This document shows, piece after piece, positions 1-35,945 of a stretch of 64,000 nucleotides of DNA. Every line of letters begins with the position of its first letter. The stretch's first letter is position 1. The notes under the pieces were generated by a model. It searched no databases. It had not been told where the DNA came from and was given only the letters and a program-made list of their open reading frames with translations. This DNA comes from Amorphochlora amoebiformis (taxonomy: Eukaryota; Cercozoa; Chlorarachniophyceae): the NCBI GenBank assembly GCA_054601695.1, contig BAAHQB010000069.1:310001-374000 (forward strand). The letters are read 5' to 3'. A program made the translations under genes and the position numbers.

Positions 1-149
1 GGATACGGTTGGGATCCGTATTTCAGATGTAGACGTAAGTATTCTCTCAAAACTCTATTCCATCTACTACCCTCTTTTTCACTCCACGTCCAGCCTCTCC
101 TGCTACTGTGATTACATGATTACACGAAAAGAATATAAAAAGATCTCAC

Positions 150-23930
<23,781 letters not shown>

Positions 23931-23942
23931 AAATGTACAAAG

Positions 23943-24009
<67 letters not shown>

Positions 24010-24194
24010 CATATATATATACACATATATATATATATATATATGTCAAACTCCAGATTCAGTTGGTGAAGATGTGGACTTTATTTTCCTTGTTAGTGCC
24101 TTATAAGCTTCACAATATATGCATATCTATGTATATATATATATATATAAATATATTCATGTGTGTGTGTGTGTGTGTGCTTTTGTATATATAT

Positions 24195-24239
<45 letters not shown>

Positions 24240-24716
24240 AACAGAAACTCGGAAGATGAACGCAAAAGTATATTTTATCTAAACAAGGAAACTCATAGCT
24301 CCTAAATAGTTTCTAATACTCACCGCAAGAGATAACTTTGCCTCAACCACCGTGAACCTCGCAGCTCCGCCAAAGCATGGATTGCACCGTTTGAAACGAT
24401 GCCATCACCACTCTTTAGAGTGTCTAACAACCTAACTAGAGAGGATTAGCAAAATGAATACTGGACGTTGTGAATCGCTTAATATTTTCGAAGGATTGTA
24501 ACCACAAGGATTAGCATACAATTTGGAAAGATGAATCCATTCTGAACTTTTCTGAAGAATAGATTGGAAGAATGGAAATTCTCGGGCAGCTCCGCAGCGT
24601 GCAAGTGACATCGCAGCTGGCTGGCGTCTGACATCCTTCCGAGACGGGTGTATTTGTGAGGATAGATTTAGGGCACGAGTCATATTTTAATCTTTCAATT
24701 TAAAATATCGGCTGGA
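23931..24716. promoter_or_regulatory. Intergenic spacer between divergent gene starts (candidate bidirectional promoter)
   Basis: The minus-strand RCC1/REJ gene starts at 23,894 or 23,930 and the plus-strand H4-like exon at 24,717, so about 790 bp separates divergent starts. The part next to the minus gene is (TA)n with a GT run near 24,160-24,180; the part next to the plus gene (about 24,240-24,716) is complex sequence without microsatellites, unusual in this window. A minus-strand open frame (24,432-24,683) lies in it but has no recognisable domain. No certain TATA box can be told from the AT-rich background. Confidence 0.4.
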
Positions 24717-24869
24717 ATGGACGGCCAGGAGAATGGCCTCCGGTCTGCAAGAATCGTCAAGCGACACCGTAGGGATCTAAAAGGCAAAAAAATCGGCATC
24801 ATGAAGCAAACCATTCGTCGGCTTGGTCGGCGTGCTGGTGTAGAGAGGATTTCTTATCTCTCTTACGAG
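24717..24869 (+). CDS. Histone H4-like exon (highly divergent, N-terminal half)
   Basis: The 51-codon exon starts at an ATG and ends at tac-gag/gtgcgt (phase 0). After a short atypical tail (MDGQENGLRSARIV) it aligns with histone H4 from Lys16: KRHRRDL against KRHRKVL, then GIMKQTIRRLGRRAGVERIS against [20 protein letters not shown], then YLSYE against GLIYEE. By eye about 22 of 37 positions match. H4 is among the most conserved proteins known, so this divergence is remarkable, and the Gly/Lys-rich acetylation tail is absent. The rest of the fold (TRGVLKVFLE onward) was not found. The product could be a lineage-specific H4 variant, a pseudogene fragment, or the 5' exon of the RBR gene that follows, since its phase is compatible with the RING1 exon at 25,224. 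A possible 39-nt exon (24,988-25,026) lies between. Confidence 0.65.
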
Positions 24870-25223
24870 GTGCGTGCATGCTTTTGCGTGGATGTGTGAT
24901 ATAAATTCTTTGGGGTTGTTTGTATGTGCGTACGTGATTTATATGGATATTCAAACGTGTACATTGAATACAATATAAATACTCCAGGCTCCAGCCTCCA
25001 CAATGCACAAGCGAAAATATCCCCAGGTACCTAAATTACCCGAAGACCATATTCGATGAAGAACCCTCAGGCTAACTAGAAACTTATTTTGCCCTCGATT
25101 CAAAAAATCTAACCGAATCAACTTTTGTCCCTCTCAAGTAACACGAGGAGGTCTGAGATGTAGCCCCGACCTAAGCCCAGCCTTCCAAGGATATTTAACA
25201 CTCTTTCGTCTAATATAAATCAG

Positions 25224-25412
25224 GATGCCTCTTCACTCGATTGCAAAGTGTGCTTTCAAAAAATGGAAGAAAAGTTGACATTTTCACCGAAATGCGGGCA
25301 TGCGTTTTGTCTGGTATGCTGGAAGGGGTATGTCAAAGCTAAGATAAAGGTTCGTTTTATGTGAGTATATATTGTATATATATGAATATATATTGTATAT
25401 ATATGAATATAT

Positions 25413-25448
<36 letters not shown>

Positions 25449-25534
25449 TATAAATACATATATATATATATATATATGTATATGTAATACATACATAGAT
25501 GTGTATAAAACATTCCAATATATGCATATTATAT

Positions 25535-25583
<49 letters not shown>

Positions 25584-25623
25584 GTAAATGTATATATGTA
25601 CATCAAAATATAAGAGTGTATTT

Positions 25624-25658
<35 letters not shown>

Positions 25659-25873
25659 TATATATATATTATAAATATTATCAACAAAATAAAAACCTTA
25701 AAGGAATATTTACCAATGTATTTATCTATGCACATATACATGTACTTTATATACATATATACAACATATACATGTACTTTATATACATATATACATATAT
25801 ATACATATATATATATAATTATATATATATATATATGTGTGTGTGTGGTGTATATATGTCTATATATGCGTGG

Positions 25874-25934
<61 letters not shown>

Positions 25935-26003
25935 GTGTGTATATATGTATATATAATATATATAAATATGTATATATATATATATATCAACATATATATA
26001 TAT

Positions 26004-26044
<41 letters not shown>

Positions 26045-26098
26045 TTATATATATATATATGATAGGTATATGTATAAATATACATATGTATATGTAGA

Positions 26099-26146
<48 letters not shown>

Positions 26147-26166
26147 CGAGTGTATATATGCATATG

Positions 26167-26226
<60 letters not shown>

Positions 26227-26335
26227 ATATATAAGGTAACAGCATTTAAATATATTGATAAATGTACACACATGCATTATGCATACGAATAAAATGAACA
26301 TTTAAATTCAAACATTTATCAATATATATAAATGC

Positions 26336-26400
<65 letters not shown>

Positions 26401-26473
26401 CATATATATATATATGTGTGTGTGTGTATGTATATTGTAGGTATGAGCATACATATACATAAGTATATGTAGA

Positions 26474-26522
<49 letters not shown>

Positions 26523-26731
26523 CATACATAGATATATATATATATGCATAATAGCAATATATATATATATATATATGTATATAACACGGTATAAATATAT
26601 ATTATATATATATATATATATGTGTGTGTGCTTGAGAGAAATACTATAATATTTCGAATGCACATAGGAAGGAAGTGTTCGGCGGATAGCGTGCATGGGT
26701 CTCAATATTTACATCCATACTTTTCTATATG

Positions 26732-26766
<35 letters not shown>

Positions 26767-26828
26767 TTATGTATATATAATGTGTGTGCTTATTTATAAT
26801 AACAATAGAATCTATATGTAAATGTGCA

Positions 26829-26876
<48 letters not shown>

Positions 26877-26969
26877 AATATATTTATATGTATATATATA
26901 CATATATGTATGCATATATATATATATATGTTATATATATGTATATATATATATATATATGTTTGTATG

Positions 26970-27024
<55 letters not shown>

Positions 27025-27100
27025 AATGTGTGTTTGTGTTTTATTGTATCTTTATTTATTTTGAACTGCACATGGTTCAGGCGATGGATGCAATGAGAAG
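25224..27100 (+). CDS. RBR RING1, including a 31-nt and a 20-nt microexon
   Basis: Exon 25,224-25,349 encodes [14 protein letters not shown]..., then [20 protein letters not shown]. Exon 26,668-26,698 adds [10 protein letters not shown] and exon 27,081-27,100 adds GDGCNEK. Together they place eight zinc ligands in RING1 order: C-x2-C, C-x-H-x2-C-x2-C, then C-x4-C (ACMGDGC). The last two ligands are supplied only by the two microexons, and the phases (0, 1, 0) fit exactly, which is strong support for both. The donor after 25,349 is gttcgt; a competing gtgagt 11 nt downstream would break the frame. Confidence 0.8.
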
Positions 27101-27106
27101 GTGCGT

Positions 27107-27151
<45 letters not shown>

Positions 27152-27317
27152 TATGTATATATATATATATTATATGTATAATATATCATGTAAATATATT
27201 TATATATGCATATATATATATATATATATTTATACATATATTTGTATCATACATATATATTTATATACATACATATATATATATATATATACATATACAT
27301 ATGTATATATATTTATG

Positions 27318-27409
<92 letters not shown>

Positions 27410-27416
27410 TTTATAC

Positions 27417-27452
<36 letters not shown>

Positions 27453-27535
27453 ATACACATATATATATATTTAGATATACATATATGTAGATGCATATAT
27501 ACCTGGTTAATATTATATATACATATGTATATTAC

Positions 27536-27595
<60 letters not shown>

Positions 27596-27675
27596 ATATA
27601 TATATGTTTAATAATACATATTTATATTTAGATACATATATGTATATCCATATATAAAAGTAATATATACTTAAG

Positions 27676-27757
<82 letters not shown>

Positions 27758-28157
27758 CAAATAAGTTGAAAATATTTTTGGATACATACGTGTACATATG
27801 TAACCGCGTATATTTAATGCACATGTGTATATATTTCAAATAAGTTGAAAATATTTTTGGATACATGCGTGTACATGTATAACCGCGTATATTTAATACA
27901 CATAATAAATCAAATATTTTTTAAAATAACTCACAATGTATGTGTACCTATATATGTACATATTATAATATATTTATATAGATATATATACATGTATTTG
28001 TATAATATATGTATGATTTATGACACGTTTAAACATACAGCTGAGTGAGGGGGATATTCTTAACAAAATACTTGCTGCTCATGGAAAAGGTCTGCGAACC
28101 ACCCCAATATTGTGAACTACATGTCTCCACCTATCCATAAATAATTAAGTGTATACA

Positions 28158-28214
<57 letters not shown>

Positions 28215-28519
28215 CATATGCGTGTATTTAATCAAATAGTATTGATAAACCCATCATAATATCAGACAACACCGGAATACTCATAGATAGACTGTCATCT
28301 GTGTCAACGAATATATAGAGAACAGCCCGCGTAGTAGGAGTTCGGGATGCATCCCGCAATGTCACGTGACGTGACGTCACGGAATGTAGCATGCCGGATC
28401 ACTTGAAGTTAGTCTCCTTGGTACACCATACTTGCGCTACATTTTATGCATATACAATGTGAGTATTTTATATGTGTATGTATGTATGGATATGTTTATA
28501 TGTGTATGTATATGTATAT

Positions 28520-28582
<63 letters not shown>

Positions 28583-28684
28583 TATATATATATACGTATA
28601 ATAATATAAATATATATATATATATATACATTTGTGTGAGTGTGTATATGTATGAACATATACGTGTATATATATAATATGTTC

Positions 28685-28716
<32 letters not shown>

Positions 28717-29398
28717 AATATGTATATATATATGTATTTACTTATATGTATACATAGTGGACGTAGGGCAAAATGTATGAATAATATATATATATATATG
28801 ATATATATTCGTTAATACAAATAAGAATATGTGTAGTGGACGTAGAGCAATATCCGATGTAAATTAGTTACGTTAAATATATATATATATATATATATAT
28901 AATATAAATTTATCTGTACGTATATATGTATGTAAAGATGTATATAACATATGTATATATATATATATATATATATTGTTTTTGCACTCTTGTACATTGT
29001 ACTATTTAGGTTACATATGTGCATGTACTATGTATACACACACATGTATACATATATATATATATATTTATTTATATATATATGTATATGTATATGTATA
29101 TAAATTTATGATATATTCATATATATATATATATATGAAATGTGTATGTACCCTTACTTATAGGCTTATTATCGGGTCGATATAAGAAATTCAAATCAGC
29201 TAATTTAGCCGACAGGTTTATCCCTAACACAAACTAAAACTCTAATCTTTCCATGAATCTAATCTTTTAAGGTATTTTAATACCATACATATATATATAT
29301 ATATATATATATTTAGATATACACTCACATATATGTATATATATATATGTGTGTATATATATTTACGTACATACACATACAAATATGTACATATATTT

Positions 29399-29436
<38 letters not shown>

Positions 29437-30142
29437 CATATTATATATATATATATATACATACATATATATATCAATAGTGTTGATGCAGTTGTCAGGT
29501 AGATTGGTAGTACGATAGTAAGTTAGCGCAGTGGTATTATACCATTAGTGTAGGCTTGATTATGTCCGTTTAGATTTTGCCACTCGCATTATGACTCTGC
29601 TAGGGTTAGGGATAGGGTAAAGGCTAGGATTAGGGCAAGGGTAAGGGTTAGGGTTAGGGTTAGGGTTAGACTTAGGTTAGGGTTGGGGTTAGGGTTAGGA
29701 TTAGTGTCAGTGTTAGGGCTCCTGATTGGGACAAAGTGGGTATGTGCGCTTAGAATATTCTAAAACTATGCGAACTTCTCGAACACTCTGCAATCTACGT
29801 AAGGGTCCGGAGCGTGAACATGACATTGACGCCCAGTCCAGTCGCCTAATAGTTTGAAATCTGTTAGTACCTGGTTGTGCCGGGTATTATCGGGCAGTAC
29901 GTGAGAGAGCCAGGGCAGCAAGATCAGAGAGCGCACCCAGAGAGAGCGCACCCAGAGAGAGCGCACCCAGAGCAGAGAGAGCGAGAGTGCAGAGAGAGCA
30001 GAGGGATAGTAACGACAGATAGAGCAGCGACAGAGGTCGAGAAGGAGAGAGAGCATAGATTAAGAGAGAGCAAAGAGAGTGTGAGAGAAGTATAGCACTC
30101 TATGCTTTGCCGAAAATATAGTATTTCTACGTGTATGTAAAC

Positions 30143-30181
<39 letters not shown>

Positions 30182-30268
30182 TGTGTGTGTGGGTGTCTGT
30201 GTTTGTGTATGTGTACTTATATAAATGTATCTCTTACATACTTATACGCATATATTTACGTTTAAGAA

Positions 30269-30302
<34 letters not shown>

Positions 30303-30853
30303 TACATATATATATACATAGATATAATTATACATAAATAAATGTATGTAAATGCATGTTTTGTTACAGTATATACATGTGTGTAAATATGCAATACTTC
30401 GTGCATACGTATATACTACGTATAGTATATAAAATATAGATTTGGATATTACGAAAAATTTATTCTAAATGTAAATAAACTTATATTACTACAGTATATA
30501 CACATGTGTATATATGTAATAATTAGTGCATACGTATATATTTCGTACGGTATATAAAAATATAGATTGGACATTACGAAAAATAGAATTCTTATCTTAA
30601 CATTTCGAAAAAATAAAACGGCTTTTATTTTCCAGAAATCCGGCAAAGAGGTGGTGCTGGACACCGGATTGTAACACGGTGAGATATATAAATGTACATG
30701 TACATATGTATATATATATATATATATACATTATATATATATATATATATATTTATGTATATATATATATATATAGTATTTGTGTGTGTGAGCTCACGCG
30801 TTTATGTATACACATAATATATATACATATATATAAATATACACATACATATA

Positions 30854-30901
<48 letters not shown>

Positions 30902-30927
30902 GCATGTATGTACACATATATATATAT

Positions 30928-30977
<50 letters not shown>

Positions 30978-31104
30978 CGGACACATAGTAATAAAATATA
31001 CATTTATATACATATATACATACATATATATATATATATATAGTATGCATGTGTATATATATATATATGTATATATGTGTGTATCTAGATGTGACAGGCA
31101 TTTG

Positions 31105-31168
<64 letters not shown>

Positions 31169-31476
31169 ATATACGCATATATACGTAAATATCTGACACT
31201 TTGCATGTGCGTGTGTATGAGCATGTATAAAACCTCTAAAACCTATAGGTCCTCGACAAAAAACAGTTGAAATGCCCAACCTGCAAGAAAAAGTGGAGTA
31301 AAAAAGCGGCTGAAGAGTTCCAGAAACAAATGGAAAAAATCGCTCACTCCCTCGACCTCCCCATTACAGAGTCATTGAGACGGTAACATATTTATTCTGT
31401 TGGTTCTATTCTCTCCCTCTCGACTAAATTTTCGTTCCTCTCAGAAATACATCTCACATTGATAGGGCAGTATATT

Positions 31477-31530
<54 letters not shown>

Positions 31531-32248
31531 TGTAAATGTATATATACATGTATAATTCCAGCATATATATATTGTTATCACAGCAGGATCGTATACCACT
31601 GGTAGTAAATGATTTAGGTGAATTTCCGTCGAGTTAGTCCTTTTGGGTTATGGTTAACTTGCTTGAGGCAAAGTGGGTACGTGCGCGTAGAGTAATCTAG
31701 AATATTCCGGTGGACCTCCCGACAGTGGCATGGCGTGACGTCGCGACTTGTCACGTCGCGTCTTGTCACGTCGCGCCTTGTCGCGTCGCGCCTTGTCACG
31801 TTGCGCCTTGTCACCTAATGGTCTGAAACCGGTTACTACCGGGTATTACCAGCTAGTATCGTTAGTAACGTTTGAGCCGGATCTCCATCAATCTCTCGGA
31901 TCTCCAGCGATCTCCAGCGATCTTCAGCGATCTCCAGCCATCTTCAGCGACCTCCAGCATACCGACTATCGCTATGTCGATATCTGCCAATCAACCTACG
32001 TCCTCCCACACTATTTATATCTTTAAAATAACGATATACGCATTTATATATATATATATGCACATTTACACACACATATATATATATGTATGTATATGTG
32101 TGTGTATGTATCCCCATACAGATGCATATATATATAGATAATATACACATATATATATATATAGATATAACATTATATATATATATATAATATACACATA
32201 AATATATATATAGATATAACACATATATATATATATAATATATATACA

Positions 32249-32315
<67 letters not shown>

Positions 32316-32902
32316 TGTCTGCTTAGATGCAAAGAGTGTGATGCTTTTATAATCAAGAAGAAAGGAACCTGTAACAAGGTTACGATGAATTGAATTCAGA
32401 CCCACGAGAACTGAAAGATTCCTCACCCGAGCTTTTCTCTCGCTCGAGCCTCGCCTCTCACTCTCCCTCTTTCTCCTTTCTTTCTCTCCCTCACTTAATC
32501 TCTCCTCTCCTACCCTCTCTCTCCCAATCTCTCTCGCTCCCTCACGGGCCCTTTCTACTTTTACCACTCTCAATTCTCTTTTTTTCCTCACTCTTTTCAC
32601 TCTTTTTATCTCTCTCACGATGTATGTATGACAACTGGGAGAATGCGAGTAGAGATATAGTATGCATATGGATGTGTGTTTTCAGGATATAGGCATATAT
32701 ACACATGCATATGAATATAAATATACGTATGTACATGTAAACGTATATAATATGTATATGGGTAAATAAATAAATATTGTTATGTATATTGTACACATGT
32801 ATACATGTGTATATGTACTAGTAGATGATGTGCCGATGCGGGTATAGGTTTTGCTGGAGTTGTGGGAGTAAAGACGCAAAATGTACCTGTACATCTGGGT
32901 AG
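25224..32902 (+). CDS. RBR-type E3 ubiquitin ligase (RING1-IBR-RING2), nine exons
   Basis: Exons 25224-25349, 26668-26698, 27081-27100, 28041-28089, 29164-29215, 30636-30678, 31249-31382, 32327-32378 and 32825-32902 join in frame to give about 194 residues from the RING1 exon to the TAG at 32,900. The order is RING1 ([21 protein letters not shown]), a helical linker ([28 protein letters not shown]), a reduced IBR ([21 protein letters not shown]), then RING2 ([25 protein letters not shown]). RBR ligases accept ubiquitin from an E2 on a RING2 cysteine before passing it to substrate; here that Cys is the one in GTCNK. The N-terminus is unresolved; the upstream H4-like exon is one candidate. The protein is short for an RBR ligase and ends soon after RING2 (KCTCTSG). 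Confidence 0.82.
27345..27412. repeat. (TTA)n trinucleotide array
   Basis: About 22 uninterrupted TTA units within a (TA)n intron of the RBR gene. Shorter TTA/AAT arrays occur at 22,250-22,305, 31,475-31,492 and 54,450-54,478. Confidence 0.9.
27755..27945 (+). repeat. Dispersed repeat, two tandem copies, with inverted copy at 54,990-55,108
   Basis: Two direct copies of TTTCAAATAAGTTGAAAATA followed by TTTTTGGATACAT(A/G)CGTG and AACCGCGTATATTTAAT start at 27,755 and 27,834. The reverse complement of the second copy and its right flank occurs at 54,990-55,108. One pair is in an RBR intron, the other in an ankyrin-gene intron. Confidence 0.8.
28041..31382 (+). CDS. RBR linker helices and reduced IBR
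   Basis: Exons 28,041-28,089 and 29,164-29,215 encode the helical segment ([15 protein letters not shown], then [16 protein letters not shown]) normally found between RING1 and IBR. Exon 30,636-30,678 gives [14 protein letters not shown], the IBR entry motif, and 31,249-31,382 gives [16 protein letters not shown] followed by a charged helix ([20 protein letters not shown]). Only one zinc site (C-x4-C and C-x2-C) is visible. The second IBR site found in ariadne-type proteins (C-x2-C-x4-H-x4-C) is replaced by the Lys/Glu helix. Confidence 0.78.
28343..28380. promoter_or_regulatory. Cluster of three perfect palindromes (CRE/E-box type)
   Basis: Within 38 bp lie CGGGATGCATCCCG (28,343-28,356), GTCACGTGAC (28,361-28,370, a CACGTG E-box) and GTGACGTCAC (28,371-28,380, a TGACGTCA CRE). 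They are in the RBR intron between exons 28,089 and 29,164, in a patch of complex sequence. A regulatory role is inferred from the motifs only. Confidence 0.45.
29524..29600 (+). mobile_element. Second tRNA-like SINE head
   Basis: TAGCGCAGTGG at 29,524 fits the A box; GGCTTGATTATGTCCGTTTAG aligns with the B-box region and downstream CCGTTTGGATTATGAC of the 39.1-kb copy, but the B box is degraded. Confidence 0.38.
29595..29715 (+). repeat. Interstitial telomere-like repeat (TTAGGG on plus)
   Basis: Degenerate to perfect TTAGGG units (best run near 29,645-29,670) in the intron between RBR exons 29,215 and 30,636. It directly follows a tRNA-like A-box copy at 29,524. Confidence 0.85.
29728..29900 (+). 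repeat. Dispersed GC-richer repeat, also at 31,656-31,860
   Basis: Both places share (A/G)CAAAGTGGGTA(T/C)GTGCGC followed by TAGA...TATTC and, farther on, CCGGGTATTA. Both are in introns of the RBR gene in the same orientation. The first copy is followed by a triplicated 15-bp GAGAGAGCGCACCCA unit (29,935-29,973). Confidence 0.6.
30364..30585. repeat. Diverged 120-bp tandem duplication upstream of the IBR exon
   Basis: Two copies of ACAGTATATAC...GTGCATACGTATAT...TATAGATT(T)GGA(T/C)ATTACGAAAAAT start at about 30,366 and 30,490, directly before the acceptor of RBR exon 30,636. Confidence 0.75.
31738..31965. repeat. Two adjacent short minisatellites in an RBR intron
   Basis: A 15-bp unit TTGTCACGTCGCGCC is repeated about five times at 31,738-31,812, and a 10-bp unit (TCTCCAGCGA/TCTTCAGCGA) about eight times at 31,880-31,960. 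Both are GC-rich islands in an AT-rich background. Confidence 0.8.
32327..32902 (+). CDS. RBR RING2 catalytic domain and stop
   Basis: Exon 32,327-32,378 starts by completing an Arg codon and encodes [17 protein letters not shown]; exon 32,825-32,902 encodes [20 protein letters not shown] and ends TCTSG-stop at 32,900-32,902. The pair reproduces the RING2 signature with the candidate catalytic Cys in GTCNK. In ariadne-family ligases a His follows two residues later (GCNHM); here it is Lys (TCNKM), so catalysis may be altered. The intervening intron contains a strongly CT-rich tract (about 32,430-32,610). Confidence 0.82.
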
Positions 32903-32931
32903 TACACTTCAAATAATACATAAACATATAT

Positions 32932-32962
<31 letters not shown>

Positions 32963-33010
32963 GTGTGTGTATGTGTGTGTACACGTATGTACGTACATTA
33001 ATACCCATAT

Positions 33011-33050
<40 letters not shown>

Positions 33051-33102
33051 ATATTTATGAATGAATGTATATGTATGTGTGCGAATGCGTGTATCCATAT
33101 AC

Positions 33103-33136
<34 letters not shown>

Positions 33137-33317
33137 AATTTATAAATAAAATGTATCTGTATGTGTGTGAATATGTGTATTCATAAATACATATATTCAT
33201 TTATATATTAATATAAATATAAATGTAAATATATATATGTATATATATATATATATGTATATTTATGTAAGTATATATATACAATATATATAACATGTAC
33301 ATATATGTATATGTGTG

Positions 33318-33350
<33 letters not shown>

Positions 33351-33499
33351 TATACATATAAGTATATACATTACATATATATATATATATATATAGTATA
33401 CGTATTTACATGTACACATAAGAAAAATGTATATATACGTGTATATATATATATATATGTGTGTATGATATATATACATTACATATATTCATACATACA

Positions 33500-33545
<46 letters not shown>

Positions 33546-33795
33546 CACATATATATATATGTACATACATATATATATATATAAGTATACACATATATAC
33601 GTACATGCATTTGATATAGAAGGCACATGTTTGAGAATGTATATATAGATATATATATATGTATATATATATATATAACATGTATATGTATACACATATA
33701 TGTATTTGATATAGAAGACATGTAGATATAACCAAGCGAAACTTACACGAATTAGATATATATATATAGATACATATTTACATAATACATAGATA

Positions 33796-33836
<41 letters not shown>

Positions 33837-33837
33837 C

Positions 33838-33878
<41 letters not shown>

Positions 33879-34053
33879 ATAGGACAACCAATCGGGGTCT
33901 TACGTATATGTATTTGAATAGAAGGAATACGTCTGTAATAAACCAAATGAGGCTTACACGATATATACATATACATACATATATTATATATTATACATAT
34001 ATGTATCATATATATATATATATATAATATATATACGCTTCTGTATATTAAAT

Positions 34054-34090
<37 letters not shown>

Positions 34091-34216
34091 ATTCAATAGA
34101 AGGCATATGTTTGTGGATAATCAAGCCAGGCTGACACGCAAGCAACACAAGGCTAATCAGGTCTAACCTCAAACCGCGCATGACATGCATGTAATATATA
34201 TATATATGTATATATG

Positions 34217-34255
<39 letters not shown>

Positions 34256-34748
34256 TTGTGTATAAATGTATGCATACATATGTATATGTATTAAATGTAT
34301 ATATGTATATATCCCTAGTTTGCATATGTCCGTATATGCAAATATATATTAGACACATGTATATTTTCATATACATATATTTATACTTCTATGATATATC
34401 TATACATATTTATATGTATACATTTATATATAAATATGCAGTATTTTGTATATAAATGTGTTATGGATATGTGCATTATATTTATACATAGATTGCATCT
34501 GTAAATAGATGTATCGTTATATATAACTATATACATACATACGTATATAATATATATATATATATAATATTTATATATATGTACATGTATACAATGTTAA
34601 TATACTTGTGTATATAAATATCCAAAATATATACATATCTACTAGTATATTTAATTTTTATACATCACAAAGCACGTACAAACACACATATGCATCTCAG
34701 AGTACACATATATGTATATTATATATCTAGTATATATACATATACTAG

Positions 34749-34782
<34 letters not shown>

Positions 34783-34894
34783 GAAGATATGTATATACAT
34801 ATATATTATAAGGTTATATATAATATTATGAGCTAATATCTAGAATATTGATATCTGTACTAGATACAATCTTCTGATATACAGACATATATCA
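32903..34894. other. Spacer downstream of the RBR gene: microsatellites only
   Basis: (TA)n, TGTATA variants and the 33.6-34.1 kb repeat family. No exon-like segment was found. Confidence 0.6.
33600..34135. repeat. Four copies of a TTGATATAGAAGG-type unit
   Basis: Units with GTATTTGA(A)TAGAAGGCATATG and an A(A/C)C(C/A)AA(G/A)(C/T)GA(A/G)(A/G)CTTACACGA tail lie at about 33,610, 33,705, 33,910 and 34,095, each embedded in (TA)n. No coding potential seen. Confidence 0.65.
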
Positions 34895-35470
34895 TATTTA
34901 GAGTCGTGCAGCCAGGCGGGCGGCGAGGGCGGCGAAGACTAGGAATTAGCGTCTAATACTAGTAATAATCACTGTCTAGACTGTAGTGTCTATCGTGTCT
35001 ATCTAGTCTATATATAGTCGAGATCTAGTCGATTCTAGAGATACTCTACTAGTCTTGCTAAATATTCTAGATTAGTCTAGTCTCTAGTAGTGTACATAGC
35101 CTAGATAGCGATCAATCGTTCATGGCAACAAATTACGATCAGTACAGTAACTAAGTAAGTATTTCTAATATCTCCTAGATATCTATACTGACTAGCTGAG
35201 ATGGATATAGCTAGTGTCTAGAGTACATCTAGTCTATATACTATCTAGACTATTAGTAACAGAGCTACTAGAGCTAGGCTAGATTCCAGAGACTTCGGAG
35301 GCTAGACTTCGGAGACTCTTTATGCCCTTATCTAGCTTATCTGCTCTAGACAAGTACCGCTACCTAGGCTACAACTACTACTAGTGCTAATGCTAGTAGT
35401 ATCCGTCCTGGAGCTGTTACTAGTGTTAGGGACTCGTGCGATGGTGCTTGCTAGGAACTTATGTTGGAAA
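34895..35470. other. CTAG-rich low-complexity island, no gene seen
   Basis: About 570 bp without microsatellite but extremely rich in CTAG, TAGT and TCTAG words. All frames are closed by frequent TAG stops. It begins with a short GC-rich segment (GGCGGGCGGCGAGGGCGGCGA). Confidence 0.75.
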
Positions 35471-35537
35471 CAAATACAAGCACTGATATGGATATAACTG
35501 TATATATGTATATGTGTAAACCTTCGATTCTAAATGT

Positions 35538-35592
35538 ACACAAGTGTCATCCCCTTGGGTGTCGCTTATATTCGTTTAGGCCTGAGGCTGAG
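35538..35592 (+). CDS. Exon-like segment ending in a consensus donor
   Basis: Complex sequence reading VHKCHPLGCRLYSFRPEAE ends at gag/gtaagt, the strongest donor consensus in the region. The 5' boundary is not certain and no partner exon was found. No family recognised. Confidence 0.22.
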
Positions 35593-35608
35593 GTAAGTAT
35601 GTAATATA

Positions 35609-35653
<45 letters not shown>

Positions 35654-35724
35654 CTATTTATCAATATAACGAAAACCATACATACACACACATATATGTA
35701 TTATATATATATATACATATATAT

Positions 35725-35800
<76 letters not shown>

Positions 35801-35945
35801 AATATATAGTTACAATCGCTTATTTATTGTAAGAATGTCAACAGACATACATATACATACGCGCATATGTATCCACATAAATAAACATATATTTATACAT
35901 TGTCAAAGCAAAACTATATGAGAGAGTCTACACCGAAAGCTATAG

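Noticed and set aside
24432-24683. 84-codon minus frame between the divergent genes
   Set aside because: No domain and no splice evidence; it lies upstream of the signal-peptide exon and could at most be 5' UTR.
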